64,000 bases of DNA from Halobacillus ihumii (GCF_902726645.1 NZ_CACVAO010000001.1:1302001-1366000), one strand, 5' to 3'; counted from the stretch's first letter, positions 35,626 to 45,249 are shown. Notes: generated from the letters alone by a model not told the origin. Numbers and translations: made by a program.

Positions 35626-35979
35626 CTGGAATTAAATAACTATCCTGCGTTCCCTGTAATGGCTAAAAATAGACACACTTCTCCCGTCATTGAACAATAA
35701 TGTTCAAAAAAAGAGATGCACCATTTAGTTGCTAAACCATTACAAGTATGTTGGCAAATTCAATTCCACCTTCCGTGTTTCTCCTATATATTAGTATACC
35801 ATTATTATGCTTTAGATCAATAATTACCACTGTTTTTAAAATAATTCAGGAGTATTACTGTTGGCTTGCTCTTCCCATTCTGCATACTCCCGGGGTTTTT
35901 TACCCCTCCCCTCGAAAAGGTGAAGTAAGAGGACTTTCGATAAATAAATCCTTATCAATATAAAGCTTTTGAAACTTTT

Positions 35980-36474
35980 TTAAAAGCTGCGTTTCCCTGC
36001 CCAAGCTCCTTGCATTTTACTTAGGAATACAATTTGCCCAATATGATATGCGTTGTGCAATGCTAAACTCTTCAGTTCAAGCACTAACGAATTATCTTCT
36101 CCTGGGACCTGTCTATACAAATCTTCATGTTCTGATTCTGCTAGTATTTTTCCAAGTTCACGATGAACATAAAAGTATTCTTGTTTTGTTTTCTTCCAAT
36201 TTTCTAACGTCTCAGTTGGTAATCGAAATGTATCTTCATTAACTTCTGCCTGGGGTTCATTCGCTGTTTCACCAAGAAATCGCATCAGGTATCTCTTTTC
36301 ATAGAAAAGTAAATGACAAACTAATTCCCAAATGGAATTCATTGTCCTATCAGCTGGTTTCCAAATTGCCTGTTCAAAAGTGATATCCTCTAGCGCTTTT
36401 TCAAGTGGTGGAAACCAGTCTTGTTCATCTAAGCAACTTGCCCATTGTTGTAACAAAAGTGTCTTTACATCCAT
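35980..36474 (-). CDS. DinB-like (DinB_2) family protein
   Basis: 164 aa four-helix bundle. Likely metal His residues are in LVCHLLFYEKRYL and in ALHNAYHIGQIVFLSK near the C-terminus; WKPADRTMNSIWELV is typical of the family. Start ATG 36474 with GGAGGG upstream. The substrate or thiol cofactor cannot be inferred. Not a close paralogue of the DinB protein at 26.8 kb. Confidence 0.85.
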   Translation of the reverse strand: MDVKTLLLQQWASCLDEQDWFPPLEKALEDITFEQAIWKPADRTMNSIWELVCHLLFYEKRYLMRFLGETANEPQAEVNEDTFRLPTETLENWKKTKQEYFYVHRELGKILAESEHEDLYRQVPGEDNSLVLELKSLALHNAYHIGQIVFLSKMQGAWAGKRSF

Positions 36475-36612
36475 TTTTTTCCCTCCAATTTAATCCTTAG
36501 GTAATCCCTTTGGTCAAAATTCATTTGCGGCGTTTTGTTCTTGGATAACTTACAATTTCAAGATGAACCATCTAATTACCTTCTTTACTCCACAATCTGG
36601 CGTAATATGTAA

Positions 36613-36650
36613 GATCGGGCGCTTACCTTTTTCAAGATAAGCGCCCGATC
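36613..36650. terminator. perfect inverted repeat, terminator-like
   Basis: GATCGGGCGCTTA and its complement form a 13-bp stem with a 12-nt loop. T-tracts are weak on either side. Confidence 0.55.
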
Positions 36651-36709
36651 ATTTAACAATTTTGCTTTACTTACTTTCGTTAATCACATAATAGCAATTT
36701 GCAAAAAAG

Positions 36710-36746
36710 AAATCCCAAACCCGCAATACTTGCAGGTTTGGGATTT
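36710..36746 (-). terminator. terminator of the ectoine operon
   Basis: AAATCCCAAACC and GGTTTGGGATTT form a perfect 12-bp stem. On the minus strand CTTTTTTGC follows; on the plus strand TATTTT. It lies 36 bp after the aldehyde dehydrogenase stop. Confidence 0.85.
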
Positions 36747-36782
36747 TATTTTGAAGAATTTTGAAATTAGTAAACACCGTTG

Positions 36783-38222
36783 TTACTTGGCCAAGTTAAA
36801 ACAAGCCACTTTCTTTTCCGTCATCGATTCAATCGCAAACCTAACCCCTTCACGACCGATACCTGAACCTTTCATACCGCCAAACGGCATCGCATCGACG
36901 CGGTAGTCACTGCTGTCATTGACGATCACACCGCCGACATCCAACTTTTCAATAGCTTCGTGAGCTTTGTCGATGTTCGGGGTGAAAATACCTGCTTGCA
37001 GGCCAAAGTTCACTGAATTAGACTGCTGGATGGCTTCTTCTAAGTCCTCTACGGGAAAGAGGGAAACGACAGGGGCGAATGCTTCTTCATAGGCGATCTT
37101 AGCGTGTTTAGGAACATTGGTTAAGACCGTCGGGGTGTAATAAGCGCCCTGGCGCTCGCCCCCGCACAGAATTTCTGCTCCATCTTCAACGGCTTCATTC
37201 ACCCACTGTTCGATTCGTTTTGCTTCTTCTTCGCTGATCATCGGCCCCATGTCGGTGGATTCAGAACGTTTATCGCCCATATTCAGCTGATTTGTTTGGT
37301 GAACGAACTGTTCAGTAAACCTATCGAACACGTCTTTTTCAATAAAAACGCGCTGAACTCCGATACAGTTTTGCCCGGCAGCTGCGAATGAGCCGCTGAC
37401 TGTATTCTCTACGGCGCTTTCGAGATCAGCATCGTTCAACACAATGACGGGGCAGTTTGAGCCTAGTTCCATTCGCAGCTTTTTCACGCCCGTTTTTTCG
37501 GTGATTTGTTCACCGGTTTCAAGACCTCCGGTAAAGGAGATCATTCCTACGTCAGGATGCTTGACGAGCGGATCGCCAAGTTCGCTTCCTTTTCCCGTCA
37601 CAACGGAGAGCAATGGCGATGGCAGACCTGCCTCAAGCAAGGCTTCTCCTAAATAAAGCGCGCTCAACGGGGTGACTTTTGTCGGCTTGACGACCACGGC
37701 GTTTCCAGAGGCAAGTGCCGGACCAACCTTATGAGCTACCAGGTTTAATGGATCATTAAAGGCCGTAATCGCACCCACGACGCCGACTGGAAAATGAGTA
37801 TAATAGCCAACACGGTTCTCACTTCCAGGCACCTGGTCGAAGGAAATCGTTTCGCCCTGAATTCTGCGCGCTTCTTCTGCGCTGATTTTCAGGATTTGAA
37901 TCGTTCTGTCTACTTCATCCCGTGCTTCGTTGATCGTCTTGCTTCCTTCGCGGGCTATGATGGTCGCGAACGTTTCTTTTTGTTCGTTGACGTTATCCGC
38001 TGCTCGGTTTAAGATCTCAATGCGTTTATGAACGGGAAGTCTCCTCTTTTGATCTATTTCCTGTTTGGCCCGTTCAATCGCTTCTTCCATATCACTCGCT
38101 GAAGCAGCCGGGACGGTATCAATCAGGCTGTTATCGCCTGGATCACGAACTTCAATGGTCTCATCTTTCTCTTTCCATTCTCCGGCAATTAACATCTTTT
38201 GACCTGTTACACCTGTTGTCAT
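36783..38222 (-). CDS. NAD(P)-dependent aldehyde dehydrogenase of the ectoine operon
   Basis: 479 aa class-3-like ALDH. Visible are the N-terminal IAGEWKE, NAD-binding FTGGLETG, general base in MELGSN and the catalytic Cys in AAAGQNCIGVQRV, with PFGGMKGSG at the C-terminus. Last gene of the doeA operon (7 bp after the homoserine dehydrogenase-like gene). By analogy with Halomonas DoeC it could oxidise aspartate semialdehyde to aspartate; this is inferred from context only. Confidence 0.82.
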   Translation of the reverse strand: MTTGVTGQKMLIAGEWKEKDETIEVRDPGDNSLIDTVPAASASDMEEAIERAKQEIDQKRRLPVHKRIEILNRAADNVNEQKETFATIIAREGSKTINEARDEVDRTIQILKISAEEARRIQGETISFDQVPGSENRVGYYTHFPVGVVGAITAFNDPLNLVAHKVGPALASGNAVVVKPTKVTPLSALYLGEALLEAGLPSPLLSVVTGKGSELGDPLVKHPDVGMISFTGGLETGEQITEKTGVKKLRMELGSNCPVIVLNDADLESAVENTVSGSFAAAGQNCIGVQRVFIEKDVFDRFTEQFVHQTNQLNMGDKRSESTDMGPMISEEEAKRIEQWVNEAVEDGAEILCGGERQGAYYTPTVLTNVPKHAKIAYEEAFAPVVSLFPVEDLEEAIQQSNSVNFGLQAGIFTPNIDKAHEAIEKLDVGGVIVNDSSDYRVDAMPFGGMKGSGIGREGVRFAIESMTEKKVACFNLAK

Positions 38223-38229
38223 ACTGTGT

Positions 38230-39282
38230 TCACCTCATTTCATAGATTCGTGTTTGGTTGATATTGATTAAATCAGTTAACAGAGAAAAGCCAGTTTCAA
38301 TCCGTCCGGCACCTGCACCTGTGACCGTAACCGGACCGGACAAATCGCATTCGTAGGTAATCGCATTAGCGGCTCCCATCACGGAAGCGAGCGATTCATC
38401 CAAGGAAAGCTTTTCCGGTTTAACGGATGCCTGGACCTTACCATCTTGCTGGGTAATTCTTGCAAGCAGCTTCCACCGCTTCCCTTCTGACTTCGCTTCT
38501 TCAATATCTTCCGCTGTAAGATCCGTCATTCCCTGGCATTCCACCTCATCTTTTACCAGAGGTACATCCATCACAACATTGGCTAAAATAACCACCTTAT
38601 ACAAAATGTCATGACCTTCCACATCACTTGTTGGATCAGCTTCTGCATAACCATGGTCCTGTGCCTGTGCTAATGCGTCGTCATACGTCATGTCTTCTTC
38701 CATTTTTGATAAAATGAAATTGGTTGTCCCGTTGAGGATCCCGCGGATTTCACGGATGTTATTTCCTGAAAGCGAAACAGCGGGCATCCGCAGTGTCGGC
38801 GTTCCGCTCATTACCGTGCCTTCAAATCCCCATCCGACGCCATTTTCCTCTGCCAGGGATGACAATTCTTTGTATTGAAGGGCAACTGGACCTTTATTTG
38901 TGGTGATGAGATTCTTCTTATTTTTAAAAGCTTCCCGGCAATGATCGATCGCGGGCTGGCCCGTTTCCACATCCGTAGGGGTCACTTCCACAATCGTATC
39001 CGCGTTTGTCTCCCTAATCGTTTGCAGACTGTCCCACCCTCTGATTAAGCCAGGATGTTCAGGATAATTCTCTAGACTGTTATCCTCATTGACTACATCA
39101 AGCAACGTCTGAAGATTTAATCCTTCTGGGTGATAGATCGAACCCAAGTTCAAATCTGAAATCGCCACAATCTCTGCATCTAAGCCAACTTGATTCGCCA
39201 GCATGTCTTGCTTATCAAGCAGAATTTCCGCTAATCCACTACCGACAACACCGAATCCGACAAACGCCAGCTTATGCGTCAC
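38230..39282 (-). CDS. homoserine dehydrogenase family protein (no ACT domain)
   Basis: 350 aa. NAD(P) fold VGFGVVGSG (residues 8-16), TTNKGPVALQ, the HSD signature NGTTNFILSKM and the catalytic EADPTSDVEGHDILYK. The family interconverts aspartate semialdehyde and homoserine. The biosynthetic enzyme usually carries an ACT domain and lies near thrB/thrC; this short form sits in an ectoine degradation operon. It overlaps the M20 gene by 11 bp and probably handles the semialdehyde derived from diaminobutyrate (inference). Confidence 0.83.
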   Translation of the reverse strand: MTHKLAFVGFGVVGSGLAEILLDKQDMLANQVGLDAEIVAISDLNLGSIYHPEGLNLQTLLDVVNEDNSLENYPEHPGLIRGWDSLQTIRETNADTIVEVTPTDVETGQPAIDHCREAFKNKKNLITTNKGPVALQYKELSSLAEENGVGWGFEGTVMSGTPTLRMPAVSLSGNNIREIRGILNGTTNFILSKMEEDMTYDDALAQAQDHGYAEADPTSDVEGHDILYKVVILANVVMDVPLVKDEVECQGMTDLTAEDIEEAKSEGKRWKLLARITQQDGKVQASVKPEKLSLDESLASVMGAANAITYECDLSGPVTVTGAGAGRIETGFSLLTDLININQTRIYEMR

Positions 39283-40522
39283 TTGTCGTCACCTCCTGAT
39301 TTTGATCTTCCAACTCATAGTCACCTGACAAATACCTGAGGGCCGTTTCCGCTAAAATCGCTGCACCATAAGGCAGGCATGCTTCGTCGATATCAAACTC
39401 CGGGGTGTGTAAATTACGCTGCTTGTCATCAGAATTTTTGCAGCCAAGGAAAAACATCGCCCCAGGCATCTCCTCGGTTACTATGCTAAAGTCCTCGCCG
39501 CCAAGCCCAAACGGCCCTTCATACACTTGAAACGATGGATAAAGATCTTGCATCGTCTGCTTCAGCCATGTATTCACCTGCGGGTCATTTTGAAGAGCAG
39601 GCTCACCATGAGTAATCTCCACGTCCGCTTCCCCGCCGAGCGGTTCCACGACGGAAAAAGCTTTCTCCACCTCGTCGACAAGAAATTTTCTTACCTCAGG
39701 ACTGTAACTTCGCAGTGTCCCTTCTACTTCCACTTCAGTTGGAATCACATTGGTTGAGGTTCCTCCTTGGACTTTGCCAATGGTTACAACGCCTGACTCG
39801 AGCGGAGATATTTTTCGTGAAACAATGCCGTATAAGGCTTGCATGGCTGGACCGAGCATCCAGATCGGATCCTGACATTGCTGCGGGTATGCTCCATGCC
39901 CGCCGCTTCCACGAATCTTTCCTTTGAACATATCGATATTCGCCATGCTGTGCCCATCACTCACTTGTGCTTCGCCTACTTCTCGCCACGGGCACATATG
40001 AAGGGCAAAAGCAGCGTCCGCCTCACTTAGCACGTCGTCCTTGACCACGTAACTGGACCCGGTACGCCCGTCCTCATCAGGTACTTCTTCTGCTGGCTGG
40101 AACAGGAGCTTCACTGTCCCTTTGTATTCATTATTGTTAAAAGTTTCGCCTAACAGTTGAGCTACACCGAGTAAAATCGCTGTATGTGCATCGTGGCCGC
40201 AGGCATGCATGACACCATCATTCTCAGAACGATAATCCTGTGAACTCTGTTCCTCAATTGGCAGAGCATCCATGTCAGCTCGTACCGCAATCGTCGGCCC
40301 GTCTCCGTTAGAAAATGTCGCCAGCACTCCGGTTCCGGCAATTCCTGTTTCAATGTCAATTCCGTCGATTTGTTTCAATTTTTCTTCCACAAAGGATGAT
40401 GTCTCCTGTTCTTGAAAACTGAGTTCAGGATTCTGATGGATGTGTCGTCTCCATTCTATGAGTTCATCCGAAAGCTCGTCGGCACGTTCAGTGATAGAAG
40501 TACTACCAGCCAATTGGATCAC
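39272..40522 (-). CDS. M20 family amidohydrolase, candidate N-acetyl-diaminobutyrate deacetylase
   Basis: 416 aa. M20D peptidase with metal motifs RADMDALP, HACGHDAHTAILLG and QPAEEVP, and GLGGEDFS near the C-terminus. Related enzymes remove acyl groups from amino acids. In classical ectoine catabolism DoeB, an AstE-like protein of another family, deacetylates N-alpha-acetyl-diaminobutyrate. Here an M20 enzyme occupies that place, 5 bp after the PLP gene. Substrate not proven. Confidence 0.82.
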   Translation of the reverse strand: MIQLAGSTSITERADELSDELIEWRRHIHQNPELSFQEQETSSFVEEKLKQIDGIDIETGIAGTGVLATFSNGDGPTIAVRADMDALPIEEQSSQDYRSENDGVMHACGHDAHTAILLGVAQLLGETFNNNEYKGTVKLLFQPAEEVPDEDGRTGSSYVVKDDVLSEADAAFALHMCPWREVGEAQVSDGHSMANIDMFKGKIRGSGGHGAYPQQCQDPIWMLGPAMQALYGIVSRKISPLESGVVTIGKVQGGTSTNVIPTEVEVEGTLRSYSPEVRKFLVDEVEKAFSVVEPLGGEADVEITHGEPALQNDPQVNTWLKQTMQDLYPSFQVYEGPFGLGGEDFSIVTEEMPGAMFFLGCKNSDDKQRNLHTPEFDIDEACLPYGAAILAETALRYLSGDYELEDQNQEVTTSDA

Positions 40523-40527
40523 CTTCC

Positions 40528-41739
40528 TTACGAGTTCGTATATTCCGGTTGTTTTTCAGAAAGCTTCTTAAAGGCTTGATCGAGATCAGCGATTAAGTCT
40601 TCAGTGTTTTCCACTCCTGTGGAATAACGAATCAACCCTTCAGGAATTCCCATGGCTTTACGCTCTTCAGCCGAACTTTCCACATGACTTGATGTTCTCG
40701 GTATGCTCGCAATGGTTTCGACGGCACCTAAATTGGCCGCCAAGTGTGCATGGTTAAGGGTTGGCAGAAATTCACGGACCGCATCAAGTCCGCCTTTTAG
40801 TGAAAAGCTGAGCATGCTGCCGAAGCCATCCATTTGCTGAGTTGCGATGTCATGGCCCTGATGGGAAGGGAGTCCTGGATAAAAGACATCCTCAACAAGC
40901 GGCTGCTTCTCTAAATAATGGGCAATTTTTTGGGCGCTCCATTCTTGCTGTTTAAGGCGGATATCAAGTGTTTTCATGCCGCGAAGCAGCAAGTACGCGG
41001 ACATAGGTTCAAGTGTTGAACCGTTAATTTCGCGAAAGTGATACACTTTATCGACGAGTTCTTTAGGTCCGCACACGACCCCGCCAAGCGCATCGGCATG
41101 GCCTCCGAGAAATTTTGTGGCACTGTGAATCACAAGATCAGCTCCGAGAGCCAATGGATGCTGATTGATCGGCGTGGCAAATGTGTTGTCAACGATTACT
41201 AATGCATCGACACGCTTGGCCGCTGCGATCAGCCTGTTCAGATCAACAATTTTTAACGTTGGATTCGTCGGGGACTCTAAATAGAGGATGTTACAACCTT
41301 TTTCAACCTCCCGCTCTATGGCTTCAAAGTCAGTTGTATCGCAAAGCTCCACATCCACATTAAATTTTGGCAAAAACTCCGAGAAAATTTTATTGGTGCC
41401 GCCGTACGTATCTTTGATGGACACGACACGATCACCTGAGGAGAGCAAAGCAAAGAGTGTATTACTGATAGCTGACATGCCCGTTGAAGAGGAGGTCGCG
41501 GCCTCTGCATCTTCCAGCTGACGAATTTTTTCCTCAAACGCATCAACCGTTGGATTTGTATTTCTCGCATAAATATGCCCTTCTCGTTTATTTAAGGCCA
41601 CGTCATACCAATCATCAATGTCGCTATAACCAAAGGAAACACTGTGAACAACAGGAACTTGTGTTGCGCCTTGCAGTAAATAGCGGTCTTCACCAGCCCA
41701 AACAGACTCTGTTCCATAATCCCATTGATTAGTCATCAT
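40528..41739 (-). CDS. cystathionine gamma-synthase/lyase family PLP enzyme of the ectoine operon
   Basis: 403 aa. Cys/Met-metabolism PLP fold: YARNTNPTVDAFE, SSTGMSAISNTL, DNTFATPINQHPLALGADLV and the PLP lysine in HSATKFLGGHADALGG. Members catalyse beta/gamma-elimination or replacement on homoserine-type substrates. No sulfur-pathway gene is nearby. It lies 30 bp after doeA in a tight five-gene operon, so action on 2,4-diaminobutyrate or a homoserine derivative is possible. RBS GGGAGG precedes ATG 41739. Confidence 0.84.
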   Translation of the reverse strand: MMTNQWDYGTESVWAGEDRYLLQGATQVPVVHSVSFGYSDIDDWYDVALNKREGHIYARNTNPTVDAFEEKIRQLEDAEAATSSSTGMSAISNTLFALLSSGDRVVSIKDTYGGTNKIFSEFLPKFNVDVELCDTTDFEAIEREVEKGCNILYLESPTNPTLKIVDLNRLIAAAKRVDALVIVDNTFATPINQHPLALGADLVIHSATKFLGGHADALGGVVCGPKELVDKVYHFREINGSTLEPMSAYLLLRGMKTLDIRLKQQEWSAQKIAHYLEKQPLVEDVFYPGLPSHQGHDIATQQMDGFGSMLSFSLKGGLDAVREFLPTLNHAHLAANLGAVETIASIPRTSSHVESSAEERKAMGIPEGLIRYSTGVENTEDLIADLDQAFKKLSEKQPEYTNS

Positions 41740-41769
41740 TTATTCCTCCCTTGATTCTTTATTTATCTC

Positions 41770-42966
41770 TTAAGAAGAAGTCGCCTTTTTGCCTTCCTTA
41801 ATAATCAGTTCACGCGGGTAATTGGCAAGGGTTTCACAGCCATCCTCCGTAACGACGAACGTTTCACTGAATTCAACTCCGCAGTCCTGTTCCCAGAGCC
41901 CTGGGATCAGATGAAACGTCATATTCGGCTGCAGGACGGTTTCATTTCCCTGACGGATACTCGCTGTATGCTCGCTCCAGTTCGGCGGATAACTTAAGCC
42001 GATGGAATAGCCGAGTCTGTCATATTTTTCAAACCCATGCTTCTTGATTGTCTCACTCCATACCATGGCTATATCTCCGCACGTTTTACCAGGTTTGACG
42101 GCAGCGAGCGCCTCGTTAATCCCTTCATGGACAGCGTCTGCCAGGCGCTTCTCCCTTGAAGTTGGCTGTCCGAGCTTGATCGTTCTTGCAAGCGGGGAAT
42201 GATAACGTTTATGAACTCCAGCCAGTTCAAGTGTGACAATCTCATCTCCTTGAAAAGCTGTTCCATCCCACGTCAAATGAGGGCTCGACGTTTTAACCCC
42301 TGACAGCAATAACGGCACAATCGATGGATAATCTCCGTCAACCCCTTCTGCCCCATTAATTTGGGCATGGTAGATGTCAGCCGCGACTTCATTTTCACTT
42401 ACCCCTTCACGAATTGCGTTGATGCCGATTTCCATCGCATGTTCAGCATTCGCCGCAGCATTTCTCATGTATTGTAATTCTTGCTGCGATTTAATCATCC
42501 GCACGTTGGGGACTAGTGTTGTGGCATCTATGAAACTAGCATCTGGCAACGAACCTTTAAAGTTTTCATAAATCATGGCTGAAAAATAATAACTGCCCAA
42601 CTCTACCCCGATGCGCCGCTGATCCTGGTTTAGTTTTTTAAACACGTTGGTAATCACATCCATCGGGTGTTTCGTGTTCGAATGAAGATAGTCGTCCGTA
42701 TAATGATAGATGCGATCATCATCCAGCCATGTCGTTAGTTTGGCACCATTCGCATCCTCCCTTCTGCCAATCCAAATTGGCTGATCATGCTCTGTAATGA
42801 CAATTAAGGCTTGCACAACGTAGAAAGAATACGCATTATAACCAGATAGGTAATTGATATTGGATGGATTGGAGACCAACAGAACATCCACCCCTTGTTC
42901 GTCCATTCGGGTTTTCACCTGACTAAGTCTTTGGTGATATTCTTCTAAGTTAAATAATTGTTGCAC
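41770..42966 (-). CDS. doeA: ectoine hydrolase (M24 peptidase fold)
   Basis: 398 aa. It matches my recollection of Halomonas DoeA along its length: SNPSNINYLSGYNAYSFYV, WIGRREDANGAKL, GDYPSIVPLLLSG, HLTWDG, KRYHSPLARTIKLG and GLSYPPNWSEHTASIR. DoeA opens the ectoine ring to N-acetyl-diaminobutyrate. It has the pita-bread aminopeptidase fold but lacks the complete metal ligand set of true M24 peptidases. First gene of the operon; ATG 42966 follows a GGAGGGGG RBS. Use of ectoine as carbon and nitrogen source is thus predicted. Confidence 0.87.
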   Translation of the reverse strand: MQQLFNLEEYHQRLSQVKTRMDEQGVDVLLVSNPSNINYLSGYNAYSFYVVQALIVITEHDQPIWIGRREDANGAKLTTWLDDDRIYHYTDDYLHSNTKHPMDVITNVFKKLNQDQRRIGVELGSYYFSAMIYENFKGSLPDASFIDATTLVPNVRMIKSQQELQYMRNAAANAEHAMEIGINAIREGVSENEVAADIYHAQINGAEGVDGDYPSIVPLLLSGVKTSSPHLTWDGTAFQGDEIVTLELAGVHKRYHSPLARTIKLGQPTSREKRLADAVHEGINEALAAVKPGKTCGDIAMVWSETIKKHGFEKYDRLGYSIGLSYPPNWSEHTASIRQGNETVLQPNMTFHLIPGLWEQDCGVEFSETFVVTEDGCETLANYPRELIIKEGKKATSS

Positions 42967-43095
42967 AGTGAACCCCCTCCTTCCTTTAACAATTTATGGT
43001 TCTGTTCCCACAATGGCGGGGGAATAAAACGTGGCCCTTTTGATAATTCTTTTGTAAAAATGGTCCCATAGAGATTGTGAACAGTGCTCACGCAA

Positions 43096-43142
43096 AAGCC
43101 CCCTGCCTCTTTTCATGAGAAGCAGGGGGCTTAAAAAGTCGA
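43096..43142 (-). terminator. terminator of the SDR gene
   Basis: AAGCCCCCTGC (43096-43106) and GCAGGGGGCTT (43132-43142) form a perfect 11-bp stem. It lies 15 bp after the SDR stop and isolates the doeA operon promoter (42967-43095). Confidence 0.85.
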
Positions 43143-43157
43143 TTTAAACTTTTTAGT

Positions 43158-43907
43158 TTATAGCTCTTGCGAAGTAGGTCGAACGATCAATTCATTGACA
43201 GATACATCGCCTGGTTCTGCCACGGCATAACGAATTGCCCGAGCCATGGAATCAGGATGAATCGCTTGTTTGTAAAGCTCGTCCACACCCTGTTTGACCT
43301 CGTTGTCAGTTATAGTTTCGGTTAATTCGGTATCGATCGCACCAGGAGAAAGAATCGTCGTGCGAATATTGTTCGCCGCTTCCTCTTTTCTCAGTCCTTC
43401 GGTAATGGCACGGACAGCAAACTTACTTCCGCTGTAGACCGCACTCCCTGGAAAGACCTCATGACCCGCGACAGATGAGATATTAATGATATGGCCGGTT
43501 TTTCGTTCACGCATGTGCGGCAGTACCGCAGCGATGCCATACAGCACGCCTTTAATATTGACGTCAATCATACGATCCCACTCGTCGGTCTTCAGCTTAT
43601 GCAGCAGCGACTGTGGCATTAACCCGGCGTTATTCACCATCACATCAATTTTTCCGTACGTATCCAGCGCAAAACGCCCCAGTTCCTGCATTTGTTCCTC
43701 AGAAACGACGTCCGTCACTTTGTATTGAGCCTCTCCACCTTCGTTTTCGATGGCCTTTTGTAATTCCTGAAGCCGTTCTTCACGCCGTGCGGCCAGGACA
43801 AGTTTGGCACCATGACTAGCCAGTTCCTTCGCAGTTGATTCTCCAATGCCGCTGGACGCACCCGTTAAGACGACAACTTTTCCTTCGATATGGTTAGGCA
43901 TTTTCAA
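43158..43907 (-). CDS. short-chain dehydrogenase/reductase (classical SDR)
   Basis: 249 aa if started at TTG 43907, where AGAAAGGTG has the best spacing; ATG 43901 is two codons later, and a frame from 44171 is implausibly long. Classical SDR motifs: TGASSGIGEST (cofactor), NNAG, catalytic Ser in INISSVAGHE and the YSGSK Tyr/Lys pair. It resembles the YdfG/serine dehydrogenase-like NADP oxidoreductases often annotated only as SDR. Single gene with its own terminator. Confidence 0.86.
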   Translation of the reverse strand: MKMPNHIEGKVVVLTGASSGIGESTAKELASHGAKLVLAARREERLQELQKAIENEGGEAQYKVTDVVSEEQMQELGRFALDTYGKIDVMVNNAGLMPQSLLHKLKTDEWDRMIDVNIKGVLYGIAAVLPHMRERKTGHIINISSVAGHEVFPGSAVYSGSKFAVRAITEGLRKEEAANNIRTTILSPGAIDTELTETITDNEVKQGVDELYKQAIHPDSMARAIRYAVAEPGDVSVNELIVRPTSQEL

Positions 43908-44171
43908 AAACACACCTTTCTCTAATAATACTGACCGGGAAGTGTTGCGATCACCCGGCATGCAATGTACTAATTTTGAAGTGAAACAGGGCATACGATC
44001 TTTTTCCAGCCCCACATGTTTCGTTTTTCCACAACGGTCGACATCTAAAACATACCCTGTGCTGTATATTTCAGAAAAACTTCCCGTGGGAATAAGAACA
44101 TTATGACCTTTCGTTTTGGACCATGGAACAATAAAACGCCATTGTGAGCAGCCAATGTATAAAACAAGCAA

Positions 44172-44205
44172 CCCGGAAAGCCCTTATGGTAAAGGGTTTT
44201 CCGGG
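44172..44205. terminator. terminator-like hairpin
   Basis: CCCGGAAAGCCCTT and AAGGGTTTTCCGGG form a 14-bp stem (one G-T pair) with a 6-nt loop; it follows the DUF4064 gene on the minus strand. Confidence 0.7.
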
Positions 44206-44251
44206 CTGCTTAAATTAAACTGTATGAAGACGTGCTCCTCTGGAGGTCCAC

Positions 44252-44698
44252 TTACTTTCTAGCCAGGCACATAATGCCACTGACAAAGAACGGTAATATG
44301 GCCAGTAGTCCTAAGAATGTTGAAAAAACCGTACTACCCAAGGCTGAGAAAAACACGAAACCTATGGCAGCTACCCCGAGGAATAATGTTAGCACAACAG
44401 ATAGGATAGCAGCCGATAGAAAGAGAGCACCAGCTGCTTTAGGACTTTTCTTTTTTACTAAAAAACTTGTACCCGTAATTCCCAAAATCAAGCCAGCTGC
44501 AGGCAAAACCGTGACAAGAATAACAAGCAGAGAAATCAATACGACCATGAAAATAACGGGAAATGAGACTCCTGGTTGTAGGGTGGATTCATACATACTG
44601 GGGAATATAGAAAATAATGATGGAAAAATACCGATTAAAGCGGACGCATATAACACACTGCCTAAAATACCCAGTACAATTTCAGTCGTCCTATCCAT
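44252..44698 (-). CDS. DUF4064-like membrane protein
   Basis: 148 aa with four hydrophobic helices (about residues 8-30, 48-78, 88-112, 118-142) and a short basic loop KKKSPKAAG. Composition and spacing resemble DUF4064 proteins of Bacillaceae. ATG 44698 with AAAGGGGGAG upstream. Unknown function. Confidence 0.68.
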   Translation of the reverse strand: MDRTTEIVLGILGSVLYASALIGIFPSLFSIFPSMYESTLQPGVSFPVIFMVVLISLLVILVTVLPAAGLILGITGTSFLVKKKSPKAAGALFLSAAILSVVLTLFLGVAAIGFVFFSALGSTVFSTFLGLLAILPFFVSGIMCLARK

Positions 44699-44837
44699 CC
44701 ACGACTCCCCCTTTCCTTGATCACTTCTATTTTTCTATGAAAAAGCATACCAATATTTTCATTATATTGAAACTAAAAATTAAACATAAATTCATTAAGA
44801 GCGACTCCTAACTCTCGAATCGAGACGGCAACATAAA

Positions 44838-44872
44838 AAGCATCCTGCCCTTCTTAGAAAAACAGGATGCTT
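44838..44872 (-). terminator. terminator of the 101-aa gene
   Basis: AAGCATCCTG and CAGGATGCTT form a perfect 10-bp stem; the minus strand continues with TTTTTATG. It lies 20 bp after the stop at 44892. Confidence 0.8.
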
Positions 44873-44891
44873 AAATCTCATCATCTTAATC

Positions 44892-45197
44892 TTACTTGCC
44901 AGAAAGATTCTTAAATTGCGGGGCATGCTCCCTGGCAAACGCAATGATTTGTTGATAGGTTTCTGGCGCAAAATCCTTTTTCGCCGGTGTGTACAGCTGA
45001 GCTGTGTCTTCATCTATTAACTTAATTATCGAACCACCGCGAACATACAAAGTCACATATAGAAAAGGATTTTCCAAGCTATTTTCAAAAAGGAAGTCCT
45101 GAGGAAAGTCTGCTGTAATCAAAAGGCGGTCCTCTACTTGATTTAAGGAAAGTTGACTATTAAATTCTAGATTTTTTACTTCGTTGAGAAACAACAT
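44892..45197 (-). CDS. hypothetical soluble protein (101 aa)
   Basis: Mixed alpha/beta composition with no signal peptide or membrane segment; central strands LYVTLYVRGGSIIKLIDEDT and a helical C-terminus. ATG 45197 with AAGGAGTG upstream and a terminator downstream support a real gene. No family recognised. Confidence 0.6.
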   Translation of the reverse strand: MLFLNEVKNLEFNSQLSLNQVEDRLLITADFPQDFLFENSLENPFLYVTLYVRGGSIIKLIDEDTAQLYTPAKKDFAPETYQQIIAFAREHAPQFKNLSGK

Positions 45198-45249
45198 ACT
45201 GCACTCCTTTATTTTCGACTTTTTCTCCGTGTGACTATCCTTATTTCAC

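Noticed and set aside
39272..40522. Calling the M20 enzyme DoeB
   Set aside because: DoeB belongs to the AstE/AspA family; this is an M20 peptidase, so only functional analogy can be proposed.
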